Positions 1-6,521 of a stretch of DNA of 18,172 nucleotides are shown here, one piece after another; the stretch's first letter is position 1; each line of letters starts with the position of its first letter. A program made the position numbers and the translations under genes. Under the pieces are notes generated by a model, which made no database searches, had not been told where the DNA came from, and saw only the letters and a list, made by a program, of their open reading frames with translations. This stretch comes from VFBF01 sp964530695 (GTDB lineage: Bacteria; Pseudomonadota; Alphaproteobacteria; Caulobacterales; Aquidulcibacteraceae), in NCBI GenBank assembly GCA_964530695.1, contig CAZGYQ010000076.1, forward strand, positions 1 through 18,172. The letters run 5' to 3'.

Positions 1-538
1 GGAAATTCAGTTTCGCGGTGAGAGGATTGGCGGTCACCGGGCAGGGCCGTCATACACCGACCTTCCTCTCGGCAACAGTTTCCGGGCCGCCGTGAATTCA
101 AATCAGTTTCGAGTGCGTCCGGGCTCATAGGACCGTCCGAGTTCGCGAAGGGGTGGGAATAATCTCGATGCGCTGGCAACGGCGTCAAGTCTGTCGGACG
201 CAGCCGATCTCCGAGGTCGGTGATCGATAGCAGGCAATCGAGGCAAAAACTTCGCGGCGCGTACACTGTCGATAGCGTGAAAATCTGAGGGGCCTTCCTC
301 CGCAACAATGGTGGCGAACGAACCGACGTTCAAAGCCCTGCGCTGAGGAAGATTCGGGAAAGGGACGGCAGTCTTCGGACGGTCCGGTTCGTGGTCTGTT
401 GCATCGGACCACGACTTAACCTCTCAGATTTTCACGGTGTCGATAGCCTCGATGCCATTGCCCGTCTTGGGCGCTTCCTCGCAACTCGGCGGCTTTGTCT
501 GCGTGCCGCCAATTTTCTTGATGAACCGAACGCGGACA
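1..538. other. Gene-poor region with short repeats, no credible CDS
   Basis: No reading frame here looks like a real protein: the open frames are short, lack convincing ribosome binding sites and resemble no family I recognise. By eye the base composition is less GC-rich than in the neighbouring genes. The stretch contains an imperfect inverted repeat (268-289 with 423-444) and three direct copies of a motif like CTTCCTC-N(0-3)-GCAAC (about 61-76, 293-306 and 473-485). It could be a degenerate or accessory segment, or a poorly assembled contig edge. No tRNA, rRNA or CRISPR pattern is visible. Confidence 0.5.
268..444. repeat. Imperfect 22-nt inverted repeat with 133-nt spacer
   Basis: The left arm, 268-289, matches the reverse complement of the right arm, 423-444, at 19 of 22 positions. 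It includes a perfect 13-nt core GTGAAAATCTGAG (277-289 on plus; 423-435 on minus). Read outward on each strand, the arms spell V-D-S-V-K-I-stop and I-D-T-V-K-I-stop, with differences that are synonymous or conservative. This could mean two related, degenerate coding ends facing each other, but the sample is too short to be sure. Confidence 0.6.
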
Positions 539-889
539 CTATGAACGAGCGGCCGAGCGCGAATAGACCGCGATCGTCGACCGGTTCTCGCCGAGCGGCA
601 CGATCAGCACGTCCACATCATCCTTGAACCGCATGAGCGGCGTGGTGGCGACGTACTTCGCATGCACGCCCTGCGCATCGTCGACGATGCGCGCGCCCCG
701 CACGGGGCCCGCCAGCGCATCGCGCACCTTCGCCGCGCTCGCCTGGTAGACCGGCGACGGCGCGTCGGCATGCGTCGCGCGACAGATTTCGGGTGTGCAG
801 ACGAGATAGGCGTTGGGCGTCACCGCGCGTTCGAAGGTTGCGAAATCGAGCATCTCTTTCTCCGTTCCGGGCCGGTGTTCTGCGCTCAT
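539..889 (-). CDS. DUF1499 family protein, C-terminus apparently truncated
   Basis: This 116-residue protein resembles the DUF1499 family, whose biochemical role is unknown. The supporting pattern is an early DFATFERAVTPN segment, a Cys pair (about residues 31 and 36), a segment around residues 55-80 with the usual R-I-V and Y-V positions, then LMRFKDDVDV and the late VYSRSA motif. It overlaps the upstream CMD-family gene by 4 nt (ATGA), so the two are probably translationally coupled at the end of the rdgB-hemW operon. Oddity: members usually continue after the YSRS motif with a G-x-S-D-x-G-V-N-R-type tail, but here a TAG follows four residues after YSRSA. Moving to another frame near position 546 opens a tail with VRVRFIKKIGG that ends at 424. 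A frameshift or a junction at the DUF1499 3' end is therefore plausible. Confidence 0.68.
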   Translation of the reverse strand: MSAEHRPGTEKEMLDFATFERAVTPNAYLVCTPEICRATHADAPSPVYQASAAKVRDALAGPVRGARIVDDAQGVHAKYVATTPLMRFKDDVDVLIVPLGENRSTIAVYSRSAARS

Positions 890-1446
890 CGCCGATCCTC
901 CATCGATCCGAGTTCGCCCAGGTCCACGCGCACCGGCGCGTCCTCGATGTCGACGTCGAAGGTCTCCAGAAAACGGCTGACCATCATGTAGTAGCCGATG
1001 GTGATCGTGAGTTCCTGCATCTCCTGATGCGAGAGCCTCTCGGACAGCGGCATGTACGCGGCGTCGCCAGCCCGCACGTTGCGCACGACATCGTCGGTGA
1101 AGCGCATCACCATCTTCTCGAGATCGCTGAACGCCGCAGCTTCAGGCCCCTCGTGGATTGCGCGGATCTTCGCGTCGTCCATGCCGACCTGGCGGCTGAT
1201 GCGCTCGTGCTGGAACACTTCGTAGGACGCGTTCGAGAGCACGCCGACGCGCACGATGGCGATCTCGCGCAACACGGGATCGAGCTTCGAGAACGCAAGG
1301 ATCTGGTTGCCCAGCCGCACGAAGCCATCGAGCATTTCGCCGGAGTGGCCCAGCATGCGGAAGAGGTTCAGCGGCGGCAGCTTGCCGTACCAGTCCTTCG
1401 CGCGGCCCTTCGCCTGCGCCGGATCGAAATAGGGTATCCGCGCCAT
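886..1446 (-). CDS. Carboxymuconolactone decarboxylase (AhpD-like fold) family protein
   Basis: This 186-residue protein belongs to the CMD/AhpD-like superfamily. Evidence is the all-helical pattern with LREIAIVRVGVLSNASYEVFQH (about residues 59-80), where E76 and H80 occupy the conserved E-x3-H position of the YEWxxH motif, and a later YYMMVSRFLETFDVD segment. The redox CxxC of true AhpD peroxidase partners is absent, so it fits the non-thiol CMD subgroup. The substrate is unknown. The ATG at 1446 follows a GAGGGAGAG ribosome binding site, which supports this start. It lies 57 nt downstream of hemW and overlaps the DUF1499 gene by 4 nt, so it is probably the third gene of the rdgB-hemW operon. 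Nothing in the sequence links it functionally to heme metabolism. Confidence 0.85.
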   Translation of the reverse strand: MARIPYFDPAQAKGRAKDWYGKLPPLNLFRMLGHSGEMLDGFVRLGNQILAFSKLDPVLREIAIVRVGVLSNASYEVFQHERISRQVGMDDAKIRAIHEGPEAAAFSDLEKMVMRFTDDVVRNVRAGDAAYMPLSERLSHQEMQELTITIGYYMMVSRFLETFDVDIEDAPVRVDLGELGSMEDRR

Positions 1447-1503
1447 CGGTCCGTCTCTCCCTCGTTTCGCGGGAGTGTGGCGCCTCGGCGCGCGCCGCGC
1501 GAG

Positions 1504-2649
1504 TCACGCGGCGAGCGCGGCGGCGATGTGATCGGCGAGAAGCCGGCCGGCGGCGGTGAGCCTCAGGCGTCCTGCCTCCTCGCGCAACAGGCCCTCGCGG
1601 CGAAACGCCTCTATCGCAGCGGCATCGAGTGGACGCGCGCGCAAAGCCTCGACCGCCGCGCGATCGAGCCCGTCATCGAGGCGCAATCCCATCAGGATCG
1701 CCTCGTCGGCGACGATCTCCGGCGCCAGCGCTTCAGACGAGACCCAGCCGACGCCGGCGGCGGCAACGGCCGCCATGTAGTCGTCCGGCCGGTCATGGGC
1801 CTTCGTGGCGCAGCGTGCGCCGTTCTGCGGAATGCGCCCGTGCGCGCCGGGGCCCACGCCGATCCAGTCGCCGCCGGTCCAGTAGAGTTCATTGTGCCGC
1901 GAGCGCGCCGCATGGCCGTGCGCGTGGTTTGAAATTTCGTACGCTGGAAAGCCGGCGGCGTCGCAGACCGATTGCGTGGTTTCATAGAGCGTCGCGGCGC
2001 GTTCGGCGTCGGGCGGCGTGAGCTTCTTGCGCGAGACCGCGCGCGCGAACGCCGTGCCGGCCTCGATGGTGAGCTGATAGAGCGAGACGTGTTCGACGGG
2101 CAGCGCGAGCGCCGTGCGCAGTTCGTCCGCCCAGTCGGCCTGAGTCTGCCCTTCCCGCGCGTAGATGAGATCGAGCGAAACGCGCGCGCCGGTCGCCGCC
2201 GCCACACGCGTCGCTTCGGCGGCCGACGCCGCGTCATGCGTGCGACCGAGCGCCTTGAGCGCCGCGTCGTCGAACGCCTGCACGCCGAGCGAAATCCGGT
2301 TCACGCCGGCCGCGACCTGCGATGCGAAGAGCGCGCGGTCTTCCGGATTGGATTCCATCGTGATCTCGGGCGCGTCCGAAAAACCGATCGTGCGATCCAC
2401 CGTCTCGATCAGCGTCGCGATGTGGCGTGCATCGAGCAGCGACGGCGTGCCGCCGCCGAGAAACAGCGTGTCCGCGCGTCGCTTGCCGAGGCGCGCGGCG
2501 TGGCCTTCGATGTCGGCGACGATGGCGTCGACCAGCAGCTGCGGATCGCGGTCGCGCGCGCGGTAGACGTTGAAGTCGCAGTAGGGGCAGATGCGCGTGC
2601 AGTACGGCCAGTGCAGGTAGACGCCGAACCGCGCCGCCGCCGCGGTCAA
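1504..2649 (-). CDS. hemW: Radical SAM heme chaperone HemW
   Basis: This 381-residue protein is HemW, formerly annotated as an oxygen-independent coproporphyrinogen oxidase-like protein. The family binds heme and a [4Fe-4S]/SAM centre and delivers heme to target proteins in the cytoplasm. C17, C21 and C24 form the radical-SAM CxxxCxxC motif, followed by D-F (F26) rather than the extra Cys of genuine HemN. FLGGGTPS near residue 63 and MESNPED near residue 98 are the SAM-binding segments, and the YEISNHA and GVGPGAHG motifs are typical of the family. The start is unusual: the only reasonable initiation codon is TTG at 2649-2647, overlapping the rdgB stop as TTGA, which implies translational coupling. 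No upstream in-frame ATG or GTG is visible close by. The length is normal for the family. Confidence 0.93.
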   Translation of the reverse strand: MTAAAARFGVYLHWPYCTRICPYCDFNVYRARDRDPQLLVDAIVADIEGHAARLGKRRADTLFLGGGTPSLLDARHIATLIETVDRTIGFSDAPEITMESNPEDRALFASQVAAGVNRISLGVQAFDDAALKALGRTHDAASAAEATRVAAATGARVSLDLIYAREGQTQADWADELRTALALPVEHVSLYQLTIEAGTAFARAVSRKKLTPPDAERAATLYETTQSVCDAAGFPAYEISNHAHGHAARSRHNELYWTGGDWIGVGPGAHGRIPQNGARCATKAHDRPDDYMAAVAAAGVGWVSSEALAPEIVADEAILMGLRLDDGLDRAAVEALRARPLDAAAIEAFRREGLLREEAGRLRLTAAGRLLADHIAAALAA

Positions 2650-3239
2650 CTCAGTCTCGCGGCGAGCTTTGCGAACGCGCGCGCGCGGTGCGTCAGCGGC
2701 TGCTTCTCGTCGGGATGCATCTCGGCGAACGTCCGCGTGTGGCCGCTCGGGACAAAGATCGGGTCATAACCGAAGCCGTGTTCGCCGCGCGGCGGCCACA
2801 CCAGCGCGCCGTCCACCGTTCCCTCGAACGTCTCGACGCTTCCATCGGGCCGCGCCAGCGCCAGCACGCAGATGAACCGCGCCGACAGATCGAGCGCACT
2901 GCGCTGGGAGAGTTCGTCCCACACCCGCTGCATCGCGAGCCGGAAGTCCTTCTGCTCCCCCGCCCAGCGCGCCGAGAAAATGCCGGGCGCACCGCCGAGG
3001 GCCGTGACCTCGAGGCCGGAATCGTCGGCGAGCGCTTCGAGATCGGCGGCGGTGGCGGCCGCGCGCGCCTTCAGGATGGCGTTGCCGACGAAGGTGGGTT
3101 CGGTCTCCTCGGGCTCCGGCAGGCCCAGCGCACCTGCCGACACGGCGTCGAGCCCGAACGGCGCCAGCAGGACGCCGATCTCGCGGACCTTGCCCGGATT
3201 GTGCGTGGCCACCACCAGGCGGCGCTTTTCCGTTGTCAT
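2646..3239 (-). CDS. rdgB: RdgB/HAM1 non-canonical purine NTP pyrophosphatase
   Basis: This 197-residue cytosolic enzyme hydrolyses dITP, ITP and XTP to monophosphates, keeping deaminated purines out of DNA and RNA. Diagnostic motifs are THNPGK at residues 12-17 (nucleotide binding), ADDSGLEV at 71-78 with the catalytic and Mg-binding Asp, GFGYDPIF at 155-162, and the late THRARA motif. The ATG at 3239 was chosen because family homology begins a few residues later (LVVATHNPGK). A longer frame starting further upstream has no family support and would run into the promoter region. It is the first gene of the minus-strand operon; its stop overlaps the TTG start of hemW. It is divergent from the DUF2975 gene across 127 nt. 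Confidence 0.94.
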   Translation of the reverse strand: MTTEKRRLVVATHNPGKVREIGVLLAPFGLDAVSAGALGLPEPEETEPTFVGNAILKARAAATAADLEALADDSGLEVTALGGAPGIFSARWAGEQKDFRLAMQRVWDELSQRSALDLSARFICVLALARPDGSVETFEGTVDGALVWPPRGEHGFGYDPIFVPSGHTRTFAEMHPDEKQPLTHRARAFAKLAARLS

Positions 3240-3254
3240 CGTCGCAGGCCCCGT

Positions 3255-3281
3255 TTGACGCTGGTGTTTCCGGTGTATATC
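3255..3281 (+). promoter_or_regulatory. Caulobacter-type housekeeping promoter for the DUF2975/HTH unit
   Basis: TTGACGC (3255-3261) matches the Caulobacter -35 consensus TTGaCgS at every position. After 12 nt comes TGTATATC (3274-3281), which fits TANAWC in the -10 element GCTANAWC. The spacing is within the 10-14 nt norm. Transcription would start near 3288-3290, about 77 nt upstream of the DUF2975 ATG. Confidence 0.6.
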
Positions 3282-3292
3282 GATTATCAATA
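3278..3292. promoter_or_regulatory. Candidate operator: 15-bp dyad overlapping the -10/start region
   Basis: TATCGATTATCAATA is a near-perfect dyad centred on 3285, with six of seven base pairs symmetric. It is AT-rich within a GC-rich genome and covers the end of the -10 box and the predicted start site of the DUF2975/HTH unit. A small Cro/CI-type regulator encoded in that unit is the obvious candidate to bind it (autoregulation). This is inference from position. Confidence 0.5.
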
Positions 3293-3366
3293 AGTTTCGT
3301 GGCAGTCATGCTACGTCATATCGACCCACGGCCCAATGCCGTCAGAGGGAGCCGCCCGGACCCGCC

Positions 3367-3963
3367 ATGAAAGCCTTAGGCAAAGGATCCATCGCATCCT
3401 ACCTTGAGATCGCGCTGAACGTGGTCTCGGTGGTCCTGTGGGTCGCGTTCGGGGCGGTGATCCTCGCGGCGCTGGCTTATGTGGTGCTTGCGGGGCTGGT
3501 GTCGTCGGGCGTCCTGCCGGCGACGATATTCGAAGGCGGCCATGGCCGCGTTGACAACGGCATCGTGCGCGCCTCATTCGATCTCGACGCTGGGCTCGCC
3601 TGGCAGCTGGTCGTGCCCACCCTGCTTGCCGCACTGGTGGCGGTTGCCGGCGGCCTGATCATCGTGCGCCGACTCAAGCGGCTGTTCGAGAGCTTCCGGT
3701 CCGCCGAGCCCTTCCGGAAGGAAAACGCCACGCACCTGCGGGTTATCTGGGTGACGATGATCGTCATCGAGCTGTCCCGGTACGGCCTGATGGCGCTGAC
3801 CGGCGCCCTGATCGCGGCCTTCGGCGAGCCGCCCGGCACGGACTGGAAGTTCTCGGTTAACGTGAACCTGATGACTTGGGCGGCGATTCTCGTGCTGATC
3901 GTGCTCGCGGAAGTGTTCCGCGAAGGCGCGCGTCTGCGCGAGGAGCAGGAGCTGACCATCTGA
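3367..3963 (+). CDS. DUF2975 family membrane protein
   Basis: This 198-residue integral membrane protein has four hydrophobic segments at about residues 15-45, 78-100, 126-151 and 167-183. The central soluble stretch R-R-L-K-R-L-F then EPF..EN..HLR (about 101-124) and the C-terminal VFREGARLREEQELTI segment are characteristic of DUF2975. The family has no established biochemical activity; it typically sits immediately upstream of a small YozG-like HTH gene, as here (TGATG overlap with the next gene). The ATG at 3367 follows GAGGGAG at 3344-3350, a somewhat distant ribosome binding site. By analogy with other membrane protein/HTH pairs it may sense an envelope signal or restrain the regulator, but the sequence does not prove this. 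Confidence 0.85.
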   Translation: MKALGKGSIASYLEIALNVVSVVLWVAFGAVILAALAYVVLAGLVSSGVLPATIFEGGHGRVDNGIVRASFDLDAGLAWQLVVPTLLAALVAVAGGLIIVRRLKRLFESFRSAEPFRKENATHLRVIWVTMIVIELSRYGLMALTGALIAAFGEPPGTDWKFSVNVNLMTWAAILVLIVLAEVFREGARLREEQELTI

Positions 3964-4211
3964 TGGCCATCCGGGTCACCCTCGACCGCATGCTGCTGGA
4001 GCGACGCATGTCGCTCACCGAGCTGTGCGACCGCGTGGGGATCACGCTGGCCAACCTGTCGATCTTGAAGACCGGCAAGGCCAAGGCGGTCCGCTTTTCC
4101 ACGCTCAACGCGCTGTGCCGCGAACTGAACTGCCAGCCAGGCGACATCCTGACCTGGGAGCCGGGCGCCGACGACGACGCCGAAGAGAAAGCGGAAATGG
4201 CGGCCGAGTAG
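3963..4211 (+). CDS. Cro/CI (XRE)-family small transcriptional regulator, YozG-like
   Basis: This 82-residue protein is almost entirely one helix-turn-helix domain: the HTH lies at about residues 17-38 (MSLTELCDRVGITLANLSIL), followed by KTGKAKAVRFSTLNALCRELNCQPGDIL, the signature of the YozG-type partner of DUF2975 proteins. Its acidic C-terminal tail (DDDAEEKAEMAAE) is probably disordered. The ATG shares its A with the TGA of the DUF2975 gene (TGATG), indicating coupled translation and a two-gene operon. It probably binds the dyad at 3278-3292 and controls its own unit, possibly also rdgB, which diverges from the same region. The regulated signal is unknown. Confidence 0.88.
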   Translation: MAIRVTLDRMLLERRMSLTELCDRVGITLANLSILKTGKAKAVRFSTLNALCRELNCQPGDILTWEPGADDDAEEKAEMAAE

Positions 4212-4224
4212 GCGGCAGCCGCTT

Positions 4225-5508
4225 TTACGCCAGCCTTCGGATCGCGCCCTTGATCATCGCCGCCGTCGCCGCCACGTGCCGCGCATCCACGCAGCGCGCA
4301 TCGTCGCCGACGGCGTGGTGGAAGCGGTGTGCGCCGAAAATGCCGAATGCGCGCCCGTAACCCGCGTGCAGCACGCTGGCGAGTTCGCCGGCGGCGCCTT
4401 CGTTCGTGGGGTAAGGCGACTCAAGTCCCGGCGCGCCGCGGAAACTCTCGCGCAGCATGGGCAACAGGTCCGGCGCACCCATCAGGATGCGCTGGGGATC
4501 GATGCTCGGCAACGGCGCCAGGCGGCCTGCACCGAATTCGTGCCAGTCGCGTGCGGCGACATTCGCGCCAAGGTGCGCCCACAGATGCGTCTCGCCTGGC
4601 TTCGGTGCGAGCGCGCTCCCCAGGAAGTGTTCGCCGCCGAGATATTCGTACTCATGCGCGCTGGTGCAGACGAACGTGAGATCATTGTTGCGCAACGCAC
4701 GCGGCGCCCACTTCGCGAGCGCAAGCCACGCCGCAACGCCGCCGCCGCGCTCGCCGGCGCAGATCGTCCAGCCGGAGCGCGGCGTCGAGACCACCACGCG
4801 CCTGCCCTTGCCGCGCTCGAGCGTCGCGATGAGATTCCACGCGGGCCGCACGCCCGCATCGCCCCGCAGCGTGAGTGAAGCGCTTGCGCCGCGCACCGCA
4901 GCGGCGAGGACCGGCCCTGCGTCATTCGGCGCAAGAACGGCGACCGGCAGCGGCCATTTCCTGTGCGCATCGACATTGAGCGCGACCGCCTCCCCTGTCG
5001 GCCCGTTGGTGACGAGCAACAGCGCCGCCGCTCCTTCGCGCGCGGCGCGCTCGACCACAGCGGCGATCTCCGGCGCAAGCGTCGTCGACCAGCGACGGAT
5101 TGAAAGCGGCGCGATGACGATGGCGCCGCGCAGGGGGCTCGCCGCGCCCTGCGCGCTGATGACGAGCGGCGCTGTGAGCCCGGCCGTCGTGACAGCCGGC
5201 GCCTGTGCGATCAGGGGCGTGCGCACATCGCCGACGACCAGCGCACATTCATCGGGCATGAAATACGGCGCGTCGAACGCCTGCCGCGTGACGGCGAAGC
5301 CTGCATCGCGCACCGCCGCTTCGAGCCACGCGCCGCACGCCTCGTCGCCCGGCCCGCCGGCCTGTTTCACGCCGAAGCCAATATAGCGCGCGAGCGACGC
5401 CCCGATCTCGTCAGTCGAAAACGCGTCCGCACGCGCGACATCCGTGGCCATGAGCGCCGCTCCTCCCGCAGCCAGCACGCCGCGCCGGGTGACGACCGCG
5501 TCTACCAC
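4225..5508 (-). CDS. M28-peptidase-like protein with degenerate metal site (probable pseudoenzyme)
   Basis: The CDS encodes 427 residues from a GTG at 5508 that overlaps the stop of the upstream dehydrogenase gene. The frame stays open well upstream, but that part is antisense-frame noise over the dehydrogenase. The N-terminus TRRGVLAAGGAALMATDVARA (about 7-27) looks like a Tat-type or ordinary export signal, so the protein is probably periplasmic. Residues 85-215 resemble a PA-like insert, and 235-425 an M28-type exopeptidase domain. The canonical H-x-D and following D ligands are not present: the segment reads STPRSGWTICAGERGGG (241-257). The S-A-H-E-Y-E-Y-L-G stretch (283-291) stands where the catalytic Glu pair is expected, and FHHAVGDD (396-403) matches the last His motif. 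A noncatalytic or altered role is likely. It is the third gene of the rph unit and converges on the HTH gene with 13 nt between them. Confidence 0.72.
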   Translation of the reverse strand: MVDAVVTRRGVLAAGGAALMATDVARADAFSTDEIGASLARYIGFGVKQAGGPGDEACGAWLEAAVRDAGFAVTRQAFDAPYFMPDECALVVGDVRTPLIAQAPAVTTAGLTAPLVISAQGAASPLRGAIVIAPLSIRRWSTTLAPEIAAVVERAAREGAAALLLVTNGPTGEAVALNVDAHRKWPLPVAVLAPNDAGPVLAAAVRGASASLTLRGDAGVRPAWNLIATLERGKGRRVVVSTPRSGWTICAGERGGGVAAWLALAKWAPRALRNNDLTFVCTSAHEYEYLGGEHFLGSALAPKPGETHLWAHLGANVAARDWHEFGAGRLAPLPSIDPQRILMGAPDLLPMLRESFRGAPGLESPYPTNEGAAGELASVLHAGYGRAFGIFGAHRFHHAVGDDARCVDARHVAATAAMIKGAIRRLA

Positions 5509-6506
5509 TCGACGCAGATCTTGCCGAAGTGGGTGTTCGATTCCTGATGCCGGAACGCATCGGCGAGGCGTTCGAGCGGAAAGCTGGAATCGATCACCGG
5601 CCTGATGCCGTTGGCGTCGATGGCGCGGATCATGTCCTGCTGGCTCTGGCGGCTGCCCACCGTGAGCCCCTGCACACGCAGTTGCATGCCCATGATCGTC
5701 ACGGTGCTGACGTCGCCCTGGAACCCCGCGAGGACGCCGATCAGCGCGATGTGGCCGCCGATCTTCGAAGCGCGGATCGATTGCGCCATCGTGCCGGCGC
5801 CGCCGATCTCCACCACGTGATCCACGCCGCGCCCGCCGGTGAACTTCTTGGCGGCGTCGCCCCAGTTCGGTTCGCTGCGGTAGTTGATCGTGTGATCGGC
5901 GCCGAGCGCCTTGAGGCGCTCGATCTTGGCGTCTGACGAGGAGGTCGCGATGACGGTCGCGCCCGCGGCCTTGGCGAACTGCAGCGCGAAGATCGAGACG
6001 CCGCCCGTGCCCTGCACGAGCACCGTGTCGCCGGATTTCATGTTTCCGTTCACAACGAGCGCGCGCCACGCGGTGAGGCCCGCACAGGTGAGCGTTGCAG
6101 CCTCGGCGTGGGTGTAGCCCTTCGGCGCCTTCGTGAACCATGTCGCCGGCGCCGTCACGGCTTCGCGCGCGTAGCCGTCGGAACGATCGCCCGGGACAAG
6201 GCGCATGAACTCAGCCACGGCTTCGCCGGCGAGCCACTCCGGAAAGAACGTGCTCGCCACGTGATCGCCGACAGCGAATTCAGTTACGCCGGCGCCGATC
6301 GCGGTGACGATGCCGCCGCCATCCGACATGGGGATGCGACCCTCTTCCGCCGGGATCATGCCCTTCACGACCATCAGGTCGTGGAAGTTGAGCGATGTCG
6401 CGTGCAGCTCCACGCGGATCTCGCCCGGCCCCGGCGCGCCGGCTTCGGCCTTGTCGAGATAGAGATTGTCGAGACCGCCCGGCTTCTTGAGGCGCATTGC
6501 TTTCAT
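5502..6506 (-). CDS. Zinc-independent MDR-family NAD(P)-dependent alcohol dehydrogenase / quinone reductase
   Basis: This 334-residue medium-chain dehydrogenase/reductase begins MKAMRLKKPGGLDNL and has the GroES-like N-terminal domain (LNFHDLMVVKG near residues 54-64, PMSDGGGIV near 79). The Rossmann fold follows, with VLVQGTGGVSIFALQFAKAAGA near 161-182. The structural-zinc cysteine cluster of classical alcohol dehydrogenases is missing, and no C-x-H-D catalytic zinc motif is seen, placing it with quinone oxidoreductase/MDR7-like enzymes that reduce quinones, enones or aldehydes with NAD(P)H. The substrate is unknown. It starts 15 nt after the rph stop with a GGGAG ribosome binding site, and overlaps the M28-like gene by 7 nt, so the three genes are probably co-transcribed. 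Confidence 0.87.
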   Translation of the reverse strand: MKAMRLKKPGGLDNLYLDKAEAGAPGPGEIRVELHATSLNFHDLMVVKGMIPAEEGRIPMSDGGGIVTAIGAGVTEFAVGDHVASTFFPEWLAGEAVAEFMRLVPGDRSDGYAREAVTAPATWFTKAPKGYTHAEAATLTCAGLTAWRALVVNGNMKSGDTVLVQGTGGVSIFALQFAKAAGATVIATSSSDAKIERLKALGADHTINYRSEPNWGDAAKKFTGGRGVDHVVEIGGAGTMAQSIRASKIGGHIALIGVLAGFQGDVSTVTIMGMQLRVQGLTVGSRQSQQDMIRAIDANGIRPVIDSSFPLERLADAFRHQESNTHFGKICVEW

Positions 6507-6521
6507 CGGACGGTCTCCCGG

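Noticed and set aside
61..485. CRISPR array in the gene-poor end
   Set aside because: The short repeats are degenerate and unevenly spaced, one pair is inverted, and no cas gene is present.
391..627. 78-codon plus-strand frame over the inverted repeat and the DUF1499 3' end
   Set aside because: No ribosome binding site and low-quality sequence; it overlaps the recognisable DUF1499 gene on the other strand.
793..1932. 379-codon plus-strand frame over the CMD and hemW genes
   Set aside because: Arg/His-rich composition typical of a GC-rich shadow frame, opposite two well-supported genes.
5509..6141. N-terminal extension of the M28-like frame
   Set aside because: The extra 211 codons run in another frame across the dehydrogenase gene, and the translation has no family similarity. 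A GTG overlapping the dehydrogenase stop gives a signal-like N-terminus instead.
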